A program made the position numbers and the translations under genes. This document shows, in pieces, positions 36,328 through 43,954 of a stretch of 64,000 bases of DNA (position 1 is its first letter; each line of letters opens with the position of its first letter). Origin of the DNA: Paramagnetospirillum magnetotacticum MS-1 (GTDB taxonomy: Bacteria; Pseudomonadota; Alphaproteobacteria; Rhodospirillales; Magnetospirillaceae); the NCBI RefSeq assembly GCF_000829825.1, contig NZ_JXSL01000023.1:121664-185663 (forward strand), in the 5' to 3' direction. The notes under the pieces are model-generated. The model was not told where the DNA came from and made no database searches. It saw only the letters and a list, made by a program, of their open reading frames with translations.

Positions 36328-37116
36328 ATGGGGTCGCAAAATTCGAGCTTCGCAAGCGTCGGCAATACATTACGGTCGATTGCATTTTTCGGCTCAGTCC
36401 ATCTTTACAAGCGCTATTGCGGATCATTTATCGGAGTCGGCTGGTCGCTGCTCAATCCGGCATCGCAGGTTTTGCTTTTTTACTTCGCGCTGTCCTATGT
36501 CCTGCGGGTCCCCATCGACCATTACGGATTTTATCTGGCCAGCGGACTGATCCCTTGGAGTTTCCTGGTGCAGGCACTGTCGAATTCGGCCATGTCTCTT
36601 ACCGCCCGACGCGATCAATTCCTCTCATTCCCACAATCTCCCGCCATGGTGGTGGCTGGCGATGTTTGGGCGGACTTCGTGGGATTCGGGCTGGCATTGG
36701 GACTGCTGACACTGGGGCGGTGCTTCACCTCACCCGAAACCTGGAGGATCTTGTTCATTATGCCGGTGGTTATCCTTCCACTGGTGATTTTCGCCTTTTC
36801 GACCGGACTGGTGCTGTCGTACATGGCCGTGCCCTTTCGCGATGTTCCGCATCTACTGCAGCTCTTTCTGATGACCAATTTTTGGGCGATTCCCATCACC
36901 TATCATTGGTCGATGGTGTCCGATCCAACATTGTCCCTTCTTGTAAAATGGCACCCACTGGCGCTGTTGCTGGCCCCCATCCAGGTCACCTTGCAAAGCG
37001 GCAGTCAGCCATCCATGGCTGTAACCACTGCGGCGTTCTCCATCGCCATTGTGGCCCTGGCGGCGGCGTTGGTATTGAACGCTCTAAAGCGGCGCACATT
37101 CATTCTGCAAATCTAG
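36328..37116 (+). CDS. ABC-2 type polysaccharide export permease (Wzm/KpsM-like)
   Basis: 262 residues with six hydrophobic helices. The N-terminal segment LYKRYCGSFIGVGWSLLNPASQVLLFYFALSY is the standard opening of ABC-2 polysaccharide permeases (an amphipathic interface helix, then GxxWxxLxP). LASGLIPWSFLVQALSNSAMSL is also typical. With its ATPase it should export a lipid-linked, fully polymerised glycan across the inner membrane. The nearest full ATPase lacking a permease partner is the divergent gene at 34.3-35.0 kb, so I pair them. A DUF2079 gene follows after 15 bp, probably co-transcribed. Confidence 0.85.
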   Translation: MGSQNSSFASVGNTLRSIAFFGSVHLYKRYCGSFIGVGWSLLNPASQVLLFYFALSYVLRVPIDHYGFYLASGLIPWSFLVQALSNSAMSLTARRDQFLSFPQSPAMVVAGDVWADFVGFGLALGLLTLGRCFTSPETWRILFIMPVVILPLVIFAFSTGLVLSYMAVPFRDVPHLLQLFLMTNFWAIPITYHWSMVSDPTLSLLVKWHPLALLLAPIQVTLQSGSQPSMAVTTAAFSIAIVALAAALVLNALKRRTFILQI

Positions 37117-37131
37117 GCAGCCGAAACGGGT

Positions 37132-38673
37132 ATGATGACGGTGACGCAGTTCAAGCGTGAGGATAGGCTGGCGGCGATCTTTGCCTTGGGTCTGGCGACT
37201 GTGCTGGGCGGCATGGCCATTCGCCGTTATTCCTCGTGGCATGCTGGCTATTTCGACCTGGGCATCTATTTCAACCATCTGTCCGCCATTGCCGGAGGGC
37301 ATTGGGACAGGGCGTTCAGTGGACACTTCCACCCCATCTTGCTGCCCCTGGCCCTTCCGTTCACGATCCTTCCCGCCGATATGGCCGCTCGGGTGCTATT
37401 GGCATTGCAAGCGGTGGCTCTGGCCTTGCCGATCCCGGCATTGCGCAGGGCCTTCGGGTGGAGCGCCGCCATTGCTTACGCGCTGCATTTCGCCGTCTGG
37501 TACAATGGACTGTTCGAATATCATCCTGACCACCTGGCGATTCCGTTAGCGGTCTGGTTTCTGCTGGCGGTCCGCGCCGGACGGTTCGGCGAAGCTTTGG
37601 TGCCTGCTCTGCTGACGGCGCTGATCAAGGAGCCGTTCGCATTACAGACCGCCGCTTGCGGGATCTACCTTCTGACCTTGCGCCAATGGCGCCTGGGCTT
37701 CCTCCTTGTGGCTGCGGGAAGCGCCTATTTCATGGGAGCATGGGCTGTCCTGTCAGCGTCGCAATGGGCTTGGCATGCGGCAGATCCCAGTGTTTTAGCG
37801 CCCAATTTGTCGATTCCAGCTTATGCGGCAGCCTATTCCCGATTGGGAAATTCGCCCGGCCAGATGTTGTTTTCCCTGATATTCCACCCACTCGATTGGA
37901 TCGGCGACATCCTGCGGGAACGCCCAAAAATATTGTACCTCGCGTTTCTGTTCGGCTCGTTCGGCTTCCTCCCGTTACTGAGACCGCGGCCATTGCTGCT
38001 TGCCGTTCCGCCTCTGGCGTTGTCGTTGCTGTCGAGTAATCCGCATTACTATCACTGGGAATATCATTACACCGCCGGGGTTGTCGGGCCGCTGGCTGTG
38101 GCATTCGGAGAGGGGCTAGACCTGCTACGCCGCCTGAGGCTGCGGATAAGTCCAACATTGCTCGGGGCGACAGTAGCTGCGGGAGCGCTGATAGCTCATG
38201 TGGTTTTAGCCCCATCCCCCCTGGGGCAGGTATTCCGACGGTCGGACATGTGGACATTCAATGCTACGGCCTATGGCCGCGGCGAACATGAGGATCGCCT
38301 GGACCGCCTGATCGAGGAATTCGTTCCGGATAATCCCGATATCGCGGTCAGTTCTCAGAGCATGGTCACCGGTAGCAGGCTGTTTCGCCGCACCTATCTG
38401 ATCCCCTTCCCAGCCGGGGTATTCGAGCCCTACCGCCGTCCAGTCTTCGACCATGGGCGGTGGCGGAGCGATACGGTCATGGCCGACATCGTCGTCCTTG
38501 ACCTCAAGCGGCCCTGGTCTTCGGATGATCAGGTCTGTCAATGGAAGGTGACAACCTGCGAGGATGGCGAGGTCTCGAAGTGGTTCCTCTTGACCCAGGA
38601 GCGCCTGCGGACCGAGATGGATGTACTGTGCGACCAGGATGGCATCATGATTTTCCAGCGCCGGCGGTCCTGA
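37132..38673 (+). CDS. DUF2079 family polytopic membrane protein
   Basis: 513 residues, with about ten hydrophobic helices over the first 400 and a soluble tail. SSWHAGYFDLGIYFNHLSAIAGG followed by FSGHFHPILLPLALPF is the recognisable DUF2079 opening: the FDLG...H...HF.P arrangement resembles the acidic first loop of GT-C enzymes. FEYHPDHLAIPLAVWFLLA is also conserved. DUF2079 proteins are uncharacterised and are suspected polyprenyl-phosphate-dependent glycosyltransferases. Position directly after an exporter permease supports a role in glycan assembly. The tail contains two Cys pairs (CQWKVTTCEDG). Confidence 0.75.
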   Translation: MMTVTQFKREDRLAAIFALGLATVLGGMAIRRYSSWHAGYFDLGIYFNHLSAIAGGHWDRAFSGHFHPILLPLALPFTILPADMAARVLLALQAVALALPIPALRRAFGWSAAIAYALHFAVWYNGLFEYHPDHLAIPLAVWFLLAVRAGRFGEALVPALLTALIKEPFALQTAACGIYLLTLRQWRLGFLLVAAGSAYFMGAWAVLSASQWAWHAADPSVLAPNLSIPAYAAAYSRLGNSPGQMLFSLIFHPLDWIGDILRERPKILYLAFLFGSFGFLPLLRPRPLLLAVPPLALSLLSSNPHYYHWEYHYTAGVVGPLAVAFGEGLDLLRRLRLRISPTLLGATVAAGALIAHVVLAPSPLGQVFRRSDMWTFNATAYGRGEHEDRLDRLIEEFVPDNPDIAVSSQSMVTGSRLFRRTYLIPFPAGVFEPYRRPVFDHGRWRSDTVMADIVVLDLKRPWSSDDQVCQWKVTTCEDGEVSKWFLLTQERLRTEMDVLCDQDGIMIFQRRRS

Positions 38674-39225
38674 TAATCCCCCCGCTTTTAAGATTCATCG
38701 CGGAATTCCGGGGAAGGTGGCCCAGATCTTGAGGAAAAAAATAACCGCTTAAATCGTTGGGCCAAGGTGGGCATCTGGCTCAGGATATTTGAGACATTCG
38801 CGGCACAATCACCGCAATCCCTGCAATTCATCGATAGTTCGATTATCCATGCCCGCATCTTGTGTCGTAGCGCCGCAACAAACGGCGCAAGCCAATGGTC
38901 AAGATCGCCTTGCCAGTCCACGTCCATTGATCGGCGCCCATAAGCCGACCTTTTACAAATCACGCAAACTTGCCTTTTGGAACCCCAAAAACGCGCCAGC
39001 AGTTAGAAATATGCCAAAGTAGTGCCAGTCAGAACGAAAAATCGGATGGCGTTGGTTACGGCCATTCCTTGTTGTCTCTACCCTGGCCGCGCCACGACGG
39101 GCGCGCCATGCCCGGCCAGTCCGGGCCCCCAGCTGAAACTACTTGCTCTCCACAGTAAGAATTGCCTACTCCACCAAAAAAACAGGGCGTATTATTGGGG
39201 AGATTTTCAAATCAGGAGGACAATC
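38674..39225. other. Gene-poor stretch with possible transposase remnants
   Basis: About 550 bp without a confident gene. A minus-strand frame (about 38688-38963) contains WQGDLDHWLAPFVAALRHK, which resembles the start of IS701-type transposases. A plus-strand frame overlapping it reads LQFIDSSIIHARI, which recalls IS5-type enzymes. The two cannot both be real. I take this as decayed insertion-sequence DNA or chance similarity. Confidence 0.25.
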
Positions 39226-39444
39226 ATGTGTAGGAACATTGCCCTGATGGCGTCTGCTATGATCCTCTTCTCCGGCGCGTCTTGGGCGCAGATGCCCGGG
39301 CCTGTCGTCGCGCCGGTGACCTCGCCTCAGACGACCGGCTCGACCGTGCAGAGCACGTCCGACGCGGCAAAGACCCTGACCCCGCCTCCCGCCGCTGCGA
39401 CAGAGACCAAAGGCGACTCGAAGCCAGCCCCCAAGGCCAACTAG
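39226..39444 (+). CDS. Small secreted protein, unknown
   Basis: 72 residues, preceded by a perfect AGGAGGA ribosome site 5 bp before the ATG. A Sec signal peptide (hydrophobic residues 4-17, cleavage after ASWA near residue 21) leaves about 50 residues of Pro/Thr/Ala/Lys-rich, probably disordered sequence. No family is recognised. The strong ribosome site and signal make it a real gene despite its size. A permease gene begins about 220 bp downstream on the same strand. Confidence 0.7.
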   Translation: MCRNIALMASAMILFSGASWAQMPGPVVAPVTSPQTTGSTVQSTSDAAKTLTPPPAAATETKGDSKPAPKAN

Positions 39445-39662
39445 GCGCCGCAACAAACCTGCCAAACACGGGAGTTCCCCCAATAGCGGCCTTGACGCAC
39501 AGCGTCATGGCCGCCCGCCCCATCCGGCAAAGGTCGGAGCTGCCGGACCGTCTCGGTGGCGGCGGAGGAGTTTCCTGGAGCGGTCGGGGCTTCTGAAGGT
39601 TGCCGAGGAGTTCCCCCCGACTTAAGGTGCGCCGGTTCTCCGCTTCGTCTGGACCCCCCTGT

Positions 39663-40433
39663 ATGAGCCAGCCCCCTGCCAATGCTTACCTCCCCCTGGC
39701 GCTTCTGCTGGCCCGGATCAGTCTGGTCAACGCCTTTCGCCGTTCCGGACTGGGGCCGCTGTGGAGTTCTGTCGGAGTGCTGGTCGCCGTGGGCACCGTG
39801 GGTCTGCTGTTCGGCACCATGCTGCGCAGCCTGCTGATCAGCTTCGAGGATTATATCAGCACCCTGGCCGCCGGTCTTGTGATGTGGACGTTCCTGGCCG
39901 CCGTCGCCAATGACAGCGCCATCGCCTTTGCGCGCTGGATGCCGATCCTGCGCCATTCCCGCATTTCCATGCCGGTGATTGCCCTGTCGGTACTTCTGCG
40001 CCACCTGCCGGTGCTTGGCCTCAACATCGCCCTGCTGATCGTCTTGCAACACGCTGTGCTTGGCCGGGCGGTGGAGCCGCTGCCCATGCTGGGGGCAGTC
40101 TTGCTCCTGGTGGCCAATGTCTATTGGATCGGCGCTCTCGCCTTTGTCCTGGGGGCAAGATTTCGCGATATCGGGCAACTGGTTCCCGCCGTGATCCAGC
40201 TCGCCTTTTTGCTGACTCCGATCCTTTGGCCGCCTTATTTCCTGGGTCGGTTCGAATATCTACTGTCCTTCAATCCGTTCTATTTCCAATTTTCGATCCT
40301 TATGGCCGCCGCCGCCGGTATCCAGGTTCCGTCATACCATTGGATCACCGCGATGGGTCTGGCGGTGGCAGGCGGGGCGCTAACCCTTGGCGTGTACCGC
40401 TGGTCGAAATTCCGCTGGCCCTACTGGATTTGA
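39663..40433 (+). CDS. ABC-2 type export permease (second exporter)
   Basis: 256 residues from the ATG at 39663. Six hydrophobic helices with the ABC-2 opening LARISLVNAFRRSGLGPLWSSVGVLVAVGTVGLLFGTML. GLVMWTFLAAVANDSAIAFA and the late LLTPILWPPYFLG helix are characteristic of polysaccharide permeases. It is distinct from the 36.3 kb permease and probably exports a different glycan or glycolipid. The ATPase gene begins 2 bp after its stop, so both are made together. Confidence 0.85.
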   Translation: MSQPPANAYLPLALLLARISLVNAFRRSGLGPLWSSVGVLVAVGTVGLLFGTMLRSLLISFEDYISTLAAGLVMWTFLAAVANDSAIAFARWMPILRHSRISMPVIALSVLLRHLPVLGLNIALLIVLQHAVLGRAVEPLPMLGAVLLLVANVYWIGALAFVLGARFRDIGQLVPAVIQLAFLLTPILWPPYFLGRFEYLLSFNPFYFQFSILMAAAAGIQVPSYHWITAMGLAVAGGALTLGVYRWSKFRWPYWI

Positions 40434-40435
40434 CG

Positions 40436-41167
40436 ATGGCCCGCATAAACCTCACCGCTGTCGATGTCACCTTTCGCATCTTCGATGCAGGTCAGCGTTC
40501 GTTCACGCGCCATCTGCTGCCGGGAACCCGTGCCGAGAAGGGTCTGGAGATCGCCGCCCTCAGCGCGATCACCCTGGTCCTGGAGCCAGGTAGCCGGATT
40601 GCCCTGCTCGGCCCCAACAGTTCCGGCAAGACCACTATGCTTCGCGTCATGGCCGGTCTGGTACCTCCCCTGCGGGGAACAGCCAGCATCCACGGCCGTC
40701 CCGGCGCAGTCTTCAGCATCGGCTTCGGCGCCTTACCCGAGGCCAGCTTGGCGGACTTGGCCTATGCCCAGGGACTGCTGATGGGAGTTCCCCCCGCCTT
40801 GGCCCGTGCCAAGGTCGATGAGATCCTCGATTTCGCCGAAATCCGCTCCCAGGCCAAGTGCCCTGCCCATGTGGCGCCACCCGGTGTCCTGTCTCGGCTG
40901 GGTACGGCTGCCGCACTCTGCCTGAACGCCGACATCCTGCTGTTCGACGAGGTTCTGGACAACATGGACCCGCATTTCCACGGCAAGCTGGAAACGGCCA
41001 TCGCAGAGCGGATCGACTCGGGTGCTATTCTCGTCATGGCGGAACGCTCGCGCGGCCTGCTGTCGCGCTTCTGCTCGGAAGCGCTCCTGCTGTGCGATGG
41101 CCAGCTCAGCGCCAGAGGCCCTCTGGACGCCATCCTCCGCGATGGCGGCGCGTCGCTGACTTTTTGA
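40436..41167 (+). CDS. ABC transporter ATPase with degenerate signature and H-loop
   Basis: 243 residues. Walker A GPNSSGKTT and Walker B ILLFDEVLDNMD are intact. The place of the Wzt signature (SSGM..RL in relatives) reads PPGVLSRLGTAA, so the key Ser is Pro. The switch region reads VMAERSRG where SHD is expected, so the H-loop His is missing. In family terms these residues close the ATP sandwich and trigger hydrolysis, so turnover may be slow or need another partner. Both changes are seen directly; the functional effect is inferred. It is adjacent to and probably paired with the 39.7 kb permease. The N-terminal leader (TFRIFDAGQRSFTRH) is like other Wzt proteins. Confidence 0.8.
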   Translation: MARINLTAVDVTFRIFDAGQRSFTRHLLPGTRAEKGLEIAALSAITLVLEPGSRIALLGPNSSGKTTMLRVMAGLVPPLRGTASIHGRPGAVFSIGFGALPEASLADLAYAQGLLMGVPPALARAKVDEILDFAEIRSQAKCPAHVAPPGVLSRLGTAAALCLNADILLFDEVLDNMDPHFHGKLETAIAERIDSGAILVMAERSRGLLSRFCSEALLLCDGQLSARGPLDAILRDGGASLTF

Positions 41168-41186
41168 GAGCTGAAAAGCCGCCTGT

Positions 41187-42161
41187 CTATTTCGCCGTCA
41201 CGTTGCCTGCCAAACGCCCCCGGCGGCGGCGGAACATGGTCCGCAGGTCCGACGGCAGCGTCCCCACGCTGATCAGGGCGAAGCGCAGCCAGAGCAGCGC
41301 GGAGATCAGAGTCACCACCCAGGCCGGATACGTTGCCAGGAAGTGTTTGTGGAAGTAGTAGCTGGCGCTGCGGGCCTTGTGCCACTCGACAAAGGCCTGG
41401 GGAACGTCGCTGGTGCTAAGATAGTGATAGACTGGGGCATTTCCGCAATACAACACCCGTCCACCCGCCTTGATGATGCTGATGCACAAATCGACATCGT
41501 CGAAATGTAGGAACAGATTGTCGTCCATTCCTCCGACCGCGCCATAATGGGTCTTGCTGATCATCATAAAGGCGCCAGAGACGGTTGGAACCTCGACGAC
41601 CTCATGAACGCCCTCATCTTCGTAGAGATGTAACCGGCGGAAATAGGGATGGTTTGGAAACAGACGGTTGATGCGCGTCAGTTCTATGAAAGCCCGCCAG
41701 GGTGTTAGAATCTCCCGGCGACCGCCGCGCTGCTCACTTCCGTCCATATTGAGCAGACGCCCGCCAGCCAGCCACGCTCCGGGGTTGGCGGCCAGGCAGC
41801 GGAGTACGGTCGTCAAGGTTCCCGGCGGCGTCACCAGATCAGGATTGACGAAGGCCAGATACTCTCCCCGTGCCGCAGACACCCCCAAATTACATCCCGC
41901 CGCGAAACCGATATTCCGTCCGGGAGAAAGCAGTCTGATGCGCGCGTCGGCCGCGGCAAGGTCACCCAGCCACATCCGAGTCGCGGCATCGTTGCCGTTA
42001 TCGACCACAATGACTTCCAGCAAGCCCTCTTGCCCCAGCAAGGCCCCCAGACACTCACGAAAGGAGGGACCCGTCCAATAGGACACGACGACCGCCGAGA
42101 CCCTGTGCAGCGGTCCGCCTGGCCCATCGGGCGAACGCGAATCTTGTTCGAAATCAATCAT
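41187..42161 (-). CDS. Glycosyltransferase family 2
   Basis: 324 residues resembling the 6.9-8.0 kb enzyme: VSAVVVSYWTGPSFRECLGALLGQ, VIVVDNGNDAATR, NIGFAAGCNLGVSAARGEYLAFVNPDLV (NPD at the DxD site), and FLHFDDVDLCISIIKAGG as the ExD-like motif. A helical tail with a hydrophobic stretch (VVTLISALLWLRFALISVG) suggests membrane contact. It converges on the ABC ATPase, with only 19 bp between stops and no visible terminator. It probably contributes a sugar to the exported glycan. Confidence 0.85.
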   Translation of the reverse strand: MIDFEQDSRSPDGPGGPLHRVSAVVVSYWTGPSFRECLGALLGQEGLLEVIVVDNGNDAATRMWLGDLAAADARIRLLSPGRNIGFAAGCNLGVSAARGEYLAFVNPDLVTPPGTLTTVLRCLAANPGAWLAGGRLLNMDGSEQRGGRREILTPWRAFIELTRINRLFPNHPYFRRLHLYEDEGVHEVVEVPTVSGAFMMISKTHYGAVGGMDDNLFLHFDDVDLCISIIKAGGRVLYCGNAPVYHYLSTSDVPQAFVEWHKARSASYYFHKHFLATYPAWVVTLISALLWLRFALISVGTLPSDLRTMFRRRRGRLAGNVTAK

Positions 42162-42355
42162 CGATACATCTATCTGGTGGGACGGGAACTCTTGGAATGC
42201 CTAGGCCACCATAACACCCGATGGCACCCGTCAACCAGACCCGGCCGTGGGCCGGGGCAGAGATACCGCGCCCCTACAGCGGCGGCTACCTCTCAATCTT
42301 CAGCGCGGAGCCGATTCCCCGCACCATGCCAAGCCCGTCCGAACGATCCGCGGCC

Positions 42356-42511
42356 TCACTCGGACTTGGCGGCCGATGGGGAAGGATGAGCCGGTTTCTT
42401 CGTCGGCTGGTTCCGGGGTTCGGAAAAGATTGATGCCTCCGGGGCGGCTTTCTTTGGCGGTGCCTTGGCTTTTTTCGGCTCGCGTCCGCTGCGTTTTTGT
42501 CCCTTGGCCAT
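42356..42511 (-). CDS. Very small basic protein, unknown
   Basis: 51 residues that I translated by hand from the ATG at 42511 to the TGA at 42356. The sequence is Lys/Pro/Ala-rich (MAKGQKRSGREPKKAKAPPK at the start) and lacks hydrophobic segments, so a cytoplasmic, probably disordered, RNA- or ribosome-associated protein is possible but unproven. Its CAGGAGA ribosome site lies in the last codons of the preceding rmf-like gene, and its start is 2 bp after that stop. It is the last member of a four-gene run of tiny genes. Confidence 0.65.
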   Translation of the reverse strand: MAKGQKRSGREPKKAKAPPKKAAPEASIFSEPRNQPTKKPAHPSPSAAKSE

Positions 42512-42513
42512 GT

Positions 42514-42747
42514 CTATTCTCCTGTTCTCATGATGCGATCACGGGTTCGGGCCGGGGTGGCGCGAACCCGCGAAATGGAATCCTTGAATCCCTGTGTCCA
42601 ACGCTCCCGTTCGACGGACAAGCAGTATGGATTGAGGCGCTCGGCCACGGCTTCCATATCGTCCGGATCAAGATTGCCGTGTTGCCGCCCCGCCCCCCAG
42701 CCGCTGGCGTAAATCCGGCTCAGTTGGAATGTCGAGCTCTCTGTCAT
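42514..42747 (-). CDS. rmf: Ribosome modulation factor homologue
   Basis: 77 residues from the ATG at 42747 (AGGGG 8 nt upstream); an ATG two codons earlier lacks that spacing. The core reads YASGWGAGRQHG and NPYCLSVERERWTQGF. This follows the Rmf family pattern: A..GY.AG..G, then PY, then a Trp and Gly-Phe/Trp close to the end. Rmf binds near the anti-Shine-Dalgarno site of 16S rRNA and drives 100S ribosome dimers in stationary phase. The protein is longer than the 55-residue E. coli form, with an acidic insert between the two motifs and a basic tail. It lies in the middle of a small-gene operon. Family confidence is moderate because the protein is short. Confidence 0.6.
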   Translation of the reverse strand: MTESSTFQLSRIYASGWGAGRQHGNLDPDDMEAVAERLNPYCLSVERERWTQGFKDSISRVRATPARTRDRIMRTGE

Positions 42748-42770
42748 GGGCATCCCCTGCGGTAATCCGG

Positions 42771-42986
42771 TCACAAGCCCTCGGACCGGGCGTTGCAATA
42801 GCTTCTCCAGGCCGGAGCCAGATCGGCCGGATCGTCGAAGTCGATACTCACCGCGGTCTGATCGAAGCGGGTGCCGCGTCTGAAGTGCCAATTTCCTTGG
42901 CTATGCGAGGCGTTGAGGAACAAGGCCAGCTTGTTCATCCCCTCGATCCCGCGAGAGACGGGGAATTCCATCATGGTGAGGGTCAT
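42771..42986 (-). CDS. Small protein, unknown
   Basis: 71 residues starting at the ATG at 42986, preceded by CCAGGAG. It is soluble, with an acidic-aromatic stretch in the second half (SIDFDDPADLAPAWRSYC), and matches no family I know. It lies 22 bp after the single-helix peptide gene and 23 bp before rmf in the same direction. The spacing and good ribosome site support a genuine gene. A longer frame starting at 43046 would overlap the upstream peptide and is less likely. Confidence 0.6.
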   Translation of the reverse strand: MTLTMMEFPVSRGIEGMNKLALFLNASHSQGNWHFRRGTRFDQTAVSIDFDDPADLAPAWRSYCNARSEGL

Positions 42987-43008
42987 ATCGGGCACTCCTG
43001 GCTGAGAC

Positions 43009-43134
43009 TCAGCCCAAATGGGGGCGAACCGCGACCCAGATGGCAATGGTAAGAACCAGGGCCAGAGGAACCAGGATCGGCGGAACCATCCAGTCCTTCA
43101 GCGCGAAAGAGCATTTTTGTAATTGGGCATTCAT
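43009..43134 (-). CDS. 41-residue single-helix membrane peptide
   Basis: Hand-translated from the ATG at 43134 to the TGA at 43009. A short polar start (MNAQLQKCSFALKDW) is followed by one hydrophobic helix (PPILVPLALVLTIAIWVAV) and RPHLG. A near-perfect ribosome site (AGGAGGGC) lies 6 bp upstream. It opens the four-gene small-protein operon. Small membrane peptides of this type often regulate larger membrane complexes; here the partner is unknown. Confidence 0.7.
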   Translation of the reverse strand: MNAQLQKCSFALKDWMVPPILVPLALVLTIAIWVAVRPHLG

Positions 43135-43366
43135 TTTACAGCCCTCCTAAAAAATATTAGCGGCCATCAATTGATATATAATGGCAATTAAATTAATTTC
43201 AAATGCGATCACAGGATATTAATCGCAAGAATCATCAGCGATATTTTTTATAATTTATTTTCGGTACTCAAAATAATAATTTCCCAAAATTGCACTGCCA
43301 TTCGTCAAAGCGCTACAATTGATGACGTTGTACCTTTGCGCTCGCCGATCGACAGGAGGTGTTGTG
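43135..43366. promoter_or_regulatory. AT-rich divergent control region
   Basis: About 230 bp of strongly AT-rich DNA between the small-gene operon and the FlaF-like gene, in otherwise GC-rich sequence. On the plus strand TTGCAC (43290-43295), an 18-nt spacer and TACAAT (43314-43319) form a plausible promoter 48 nt before the FlaF-like start. TATAAT hexamers also occur at 43177 and 43249. A 10-bp palindrome ATCAATTGAT lies at 43167-43176. No clear leftward promoter can be singled out. Confidence 0.45.
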
Positions 43367-43861
43367 ATGAATCCTGGATGCATACCGATCCGATTGAAAC
43401 TGGCGGAAATTTGTGCGGCGGCATTGATAGAGGCGGCGGAATGTATCGAGGCTGCCCGCGATGTGGGCGCCTTTGTCGATGCTCTTGACGGCAACCACCG
43501 CCTTTGGCTGATCCTGCGGGATATTGAGGCCAGGGATGACTGGATTGCGCCATCAATCCAGGACACCGAGTTTGCCACAATGAATTCGGCCGCCCTGGGG
43601 ATGGGGATCAGCGATGCCGTCGTCGGCGCGGTGGTCGTCATCAACCGGCAGATCGCCGGGCAATTGGCCTGTGGCGCCGATCTGGACGGCATCCGCGCCA
43701 GGGTCCGCCTGGCCTATCGTGAAAGCGGCGGAGGCAGCGGCTTTGCCCCCTGGGCTCTGGCTCAGATCTATACCCGAAGCCGCCGCCGGAGCGCGTTCCC
43801 TCGCACCGAGCAAAGAGGAGGTTGTCAGGCAGAGGCAGGAGCCAATCTGCAACTTTCCTAA
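43367..43861 (+). CDS. FlaF-like protein
   Basis: 164 residues from the ATG at 43367, preceded by AGGAGGT 6 bp upstream. The central part matches the pattern of alphaproteobacterial FlaF: ALDGNHRLWLILRDI for the N-x-RLW motif near residue 46, and VVVINRQIAGQLA for the closing INRxIAxGL motif near 100. FlaF is a ~115-residue secretion chaperone or activator of flagellin export, opposing FlbT. The extra C-terminal ~60 residues are basic and low-complexity, and no flagellar genes are nearby, so this may be a stand-alone paralogue with another client. The family call is moderate. Confidence 0.5.
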   Translation: MNPGCIPIRLKLAEICAAALIEAAECIEAARDVGAFVDALDGNHRLWLILRDIEARDDWIAPSIQDTEFATMNSAALGMGISDAVVGAVVVINRQIAGQLACGADLDGIRARVRLAYRESGGGSGFAPWALAQIYTRSRRRSAFPRTEQRGGCQAEAGANLQLS

Positions 43862-43954
43862 TGAGCCCAGCCAACATTCGGTGTAGGCTTGTCAATCTGG
43901 CGTAAAGTATTAGGTCCCAAGGGCGCCGTTCTCTGACAGCGAAGTGCATTGTTC

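Noticed and set aside
38688..38963. IS701-like and IS5-like peptide resemblances on opposite strands
   Set aside because: Each is short and the two are mutually exclusive; kept only as a low-confidence note.
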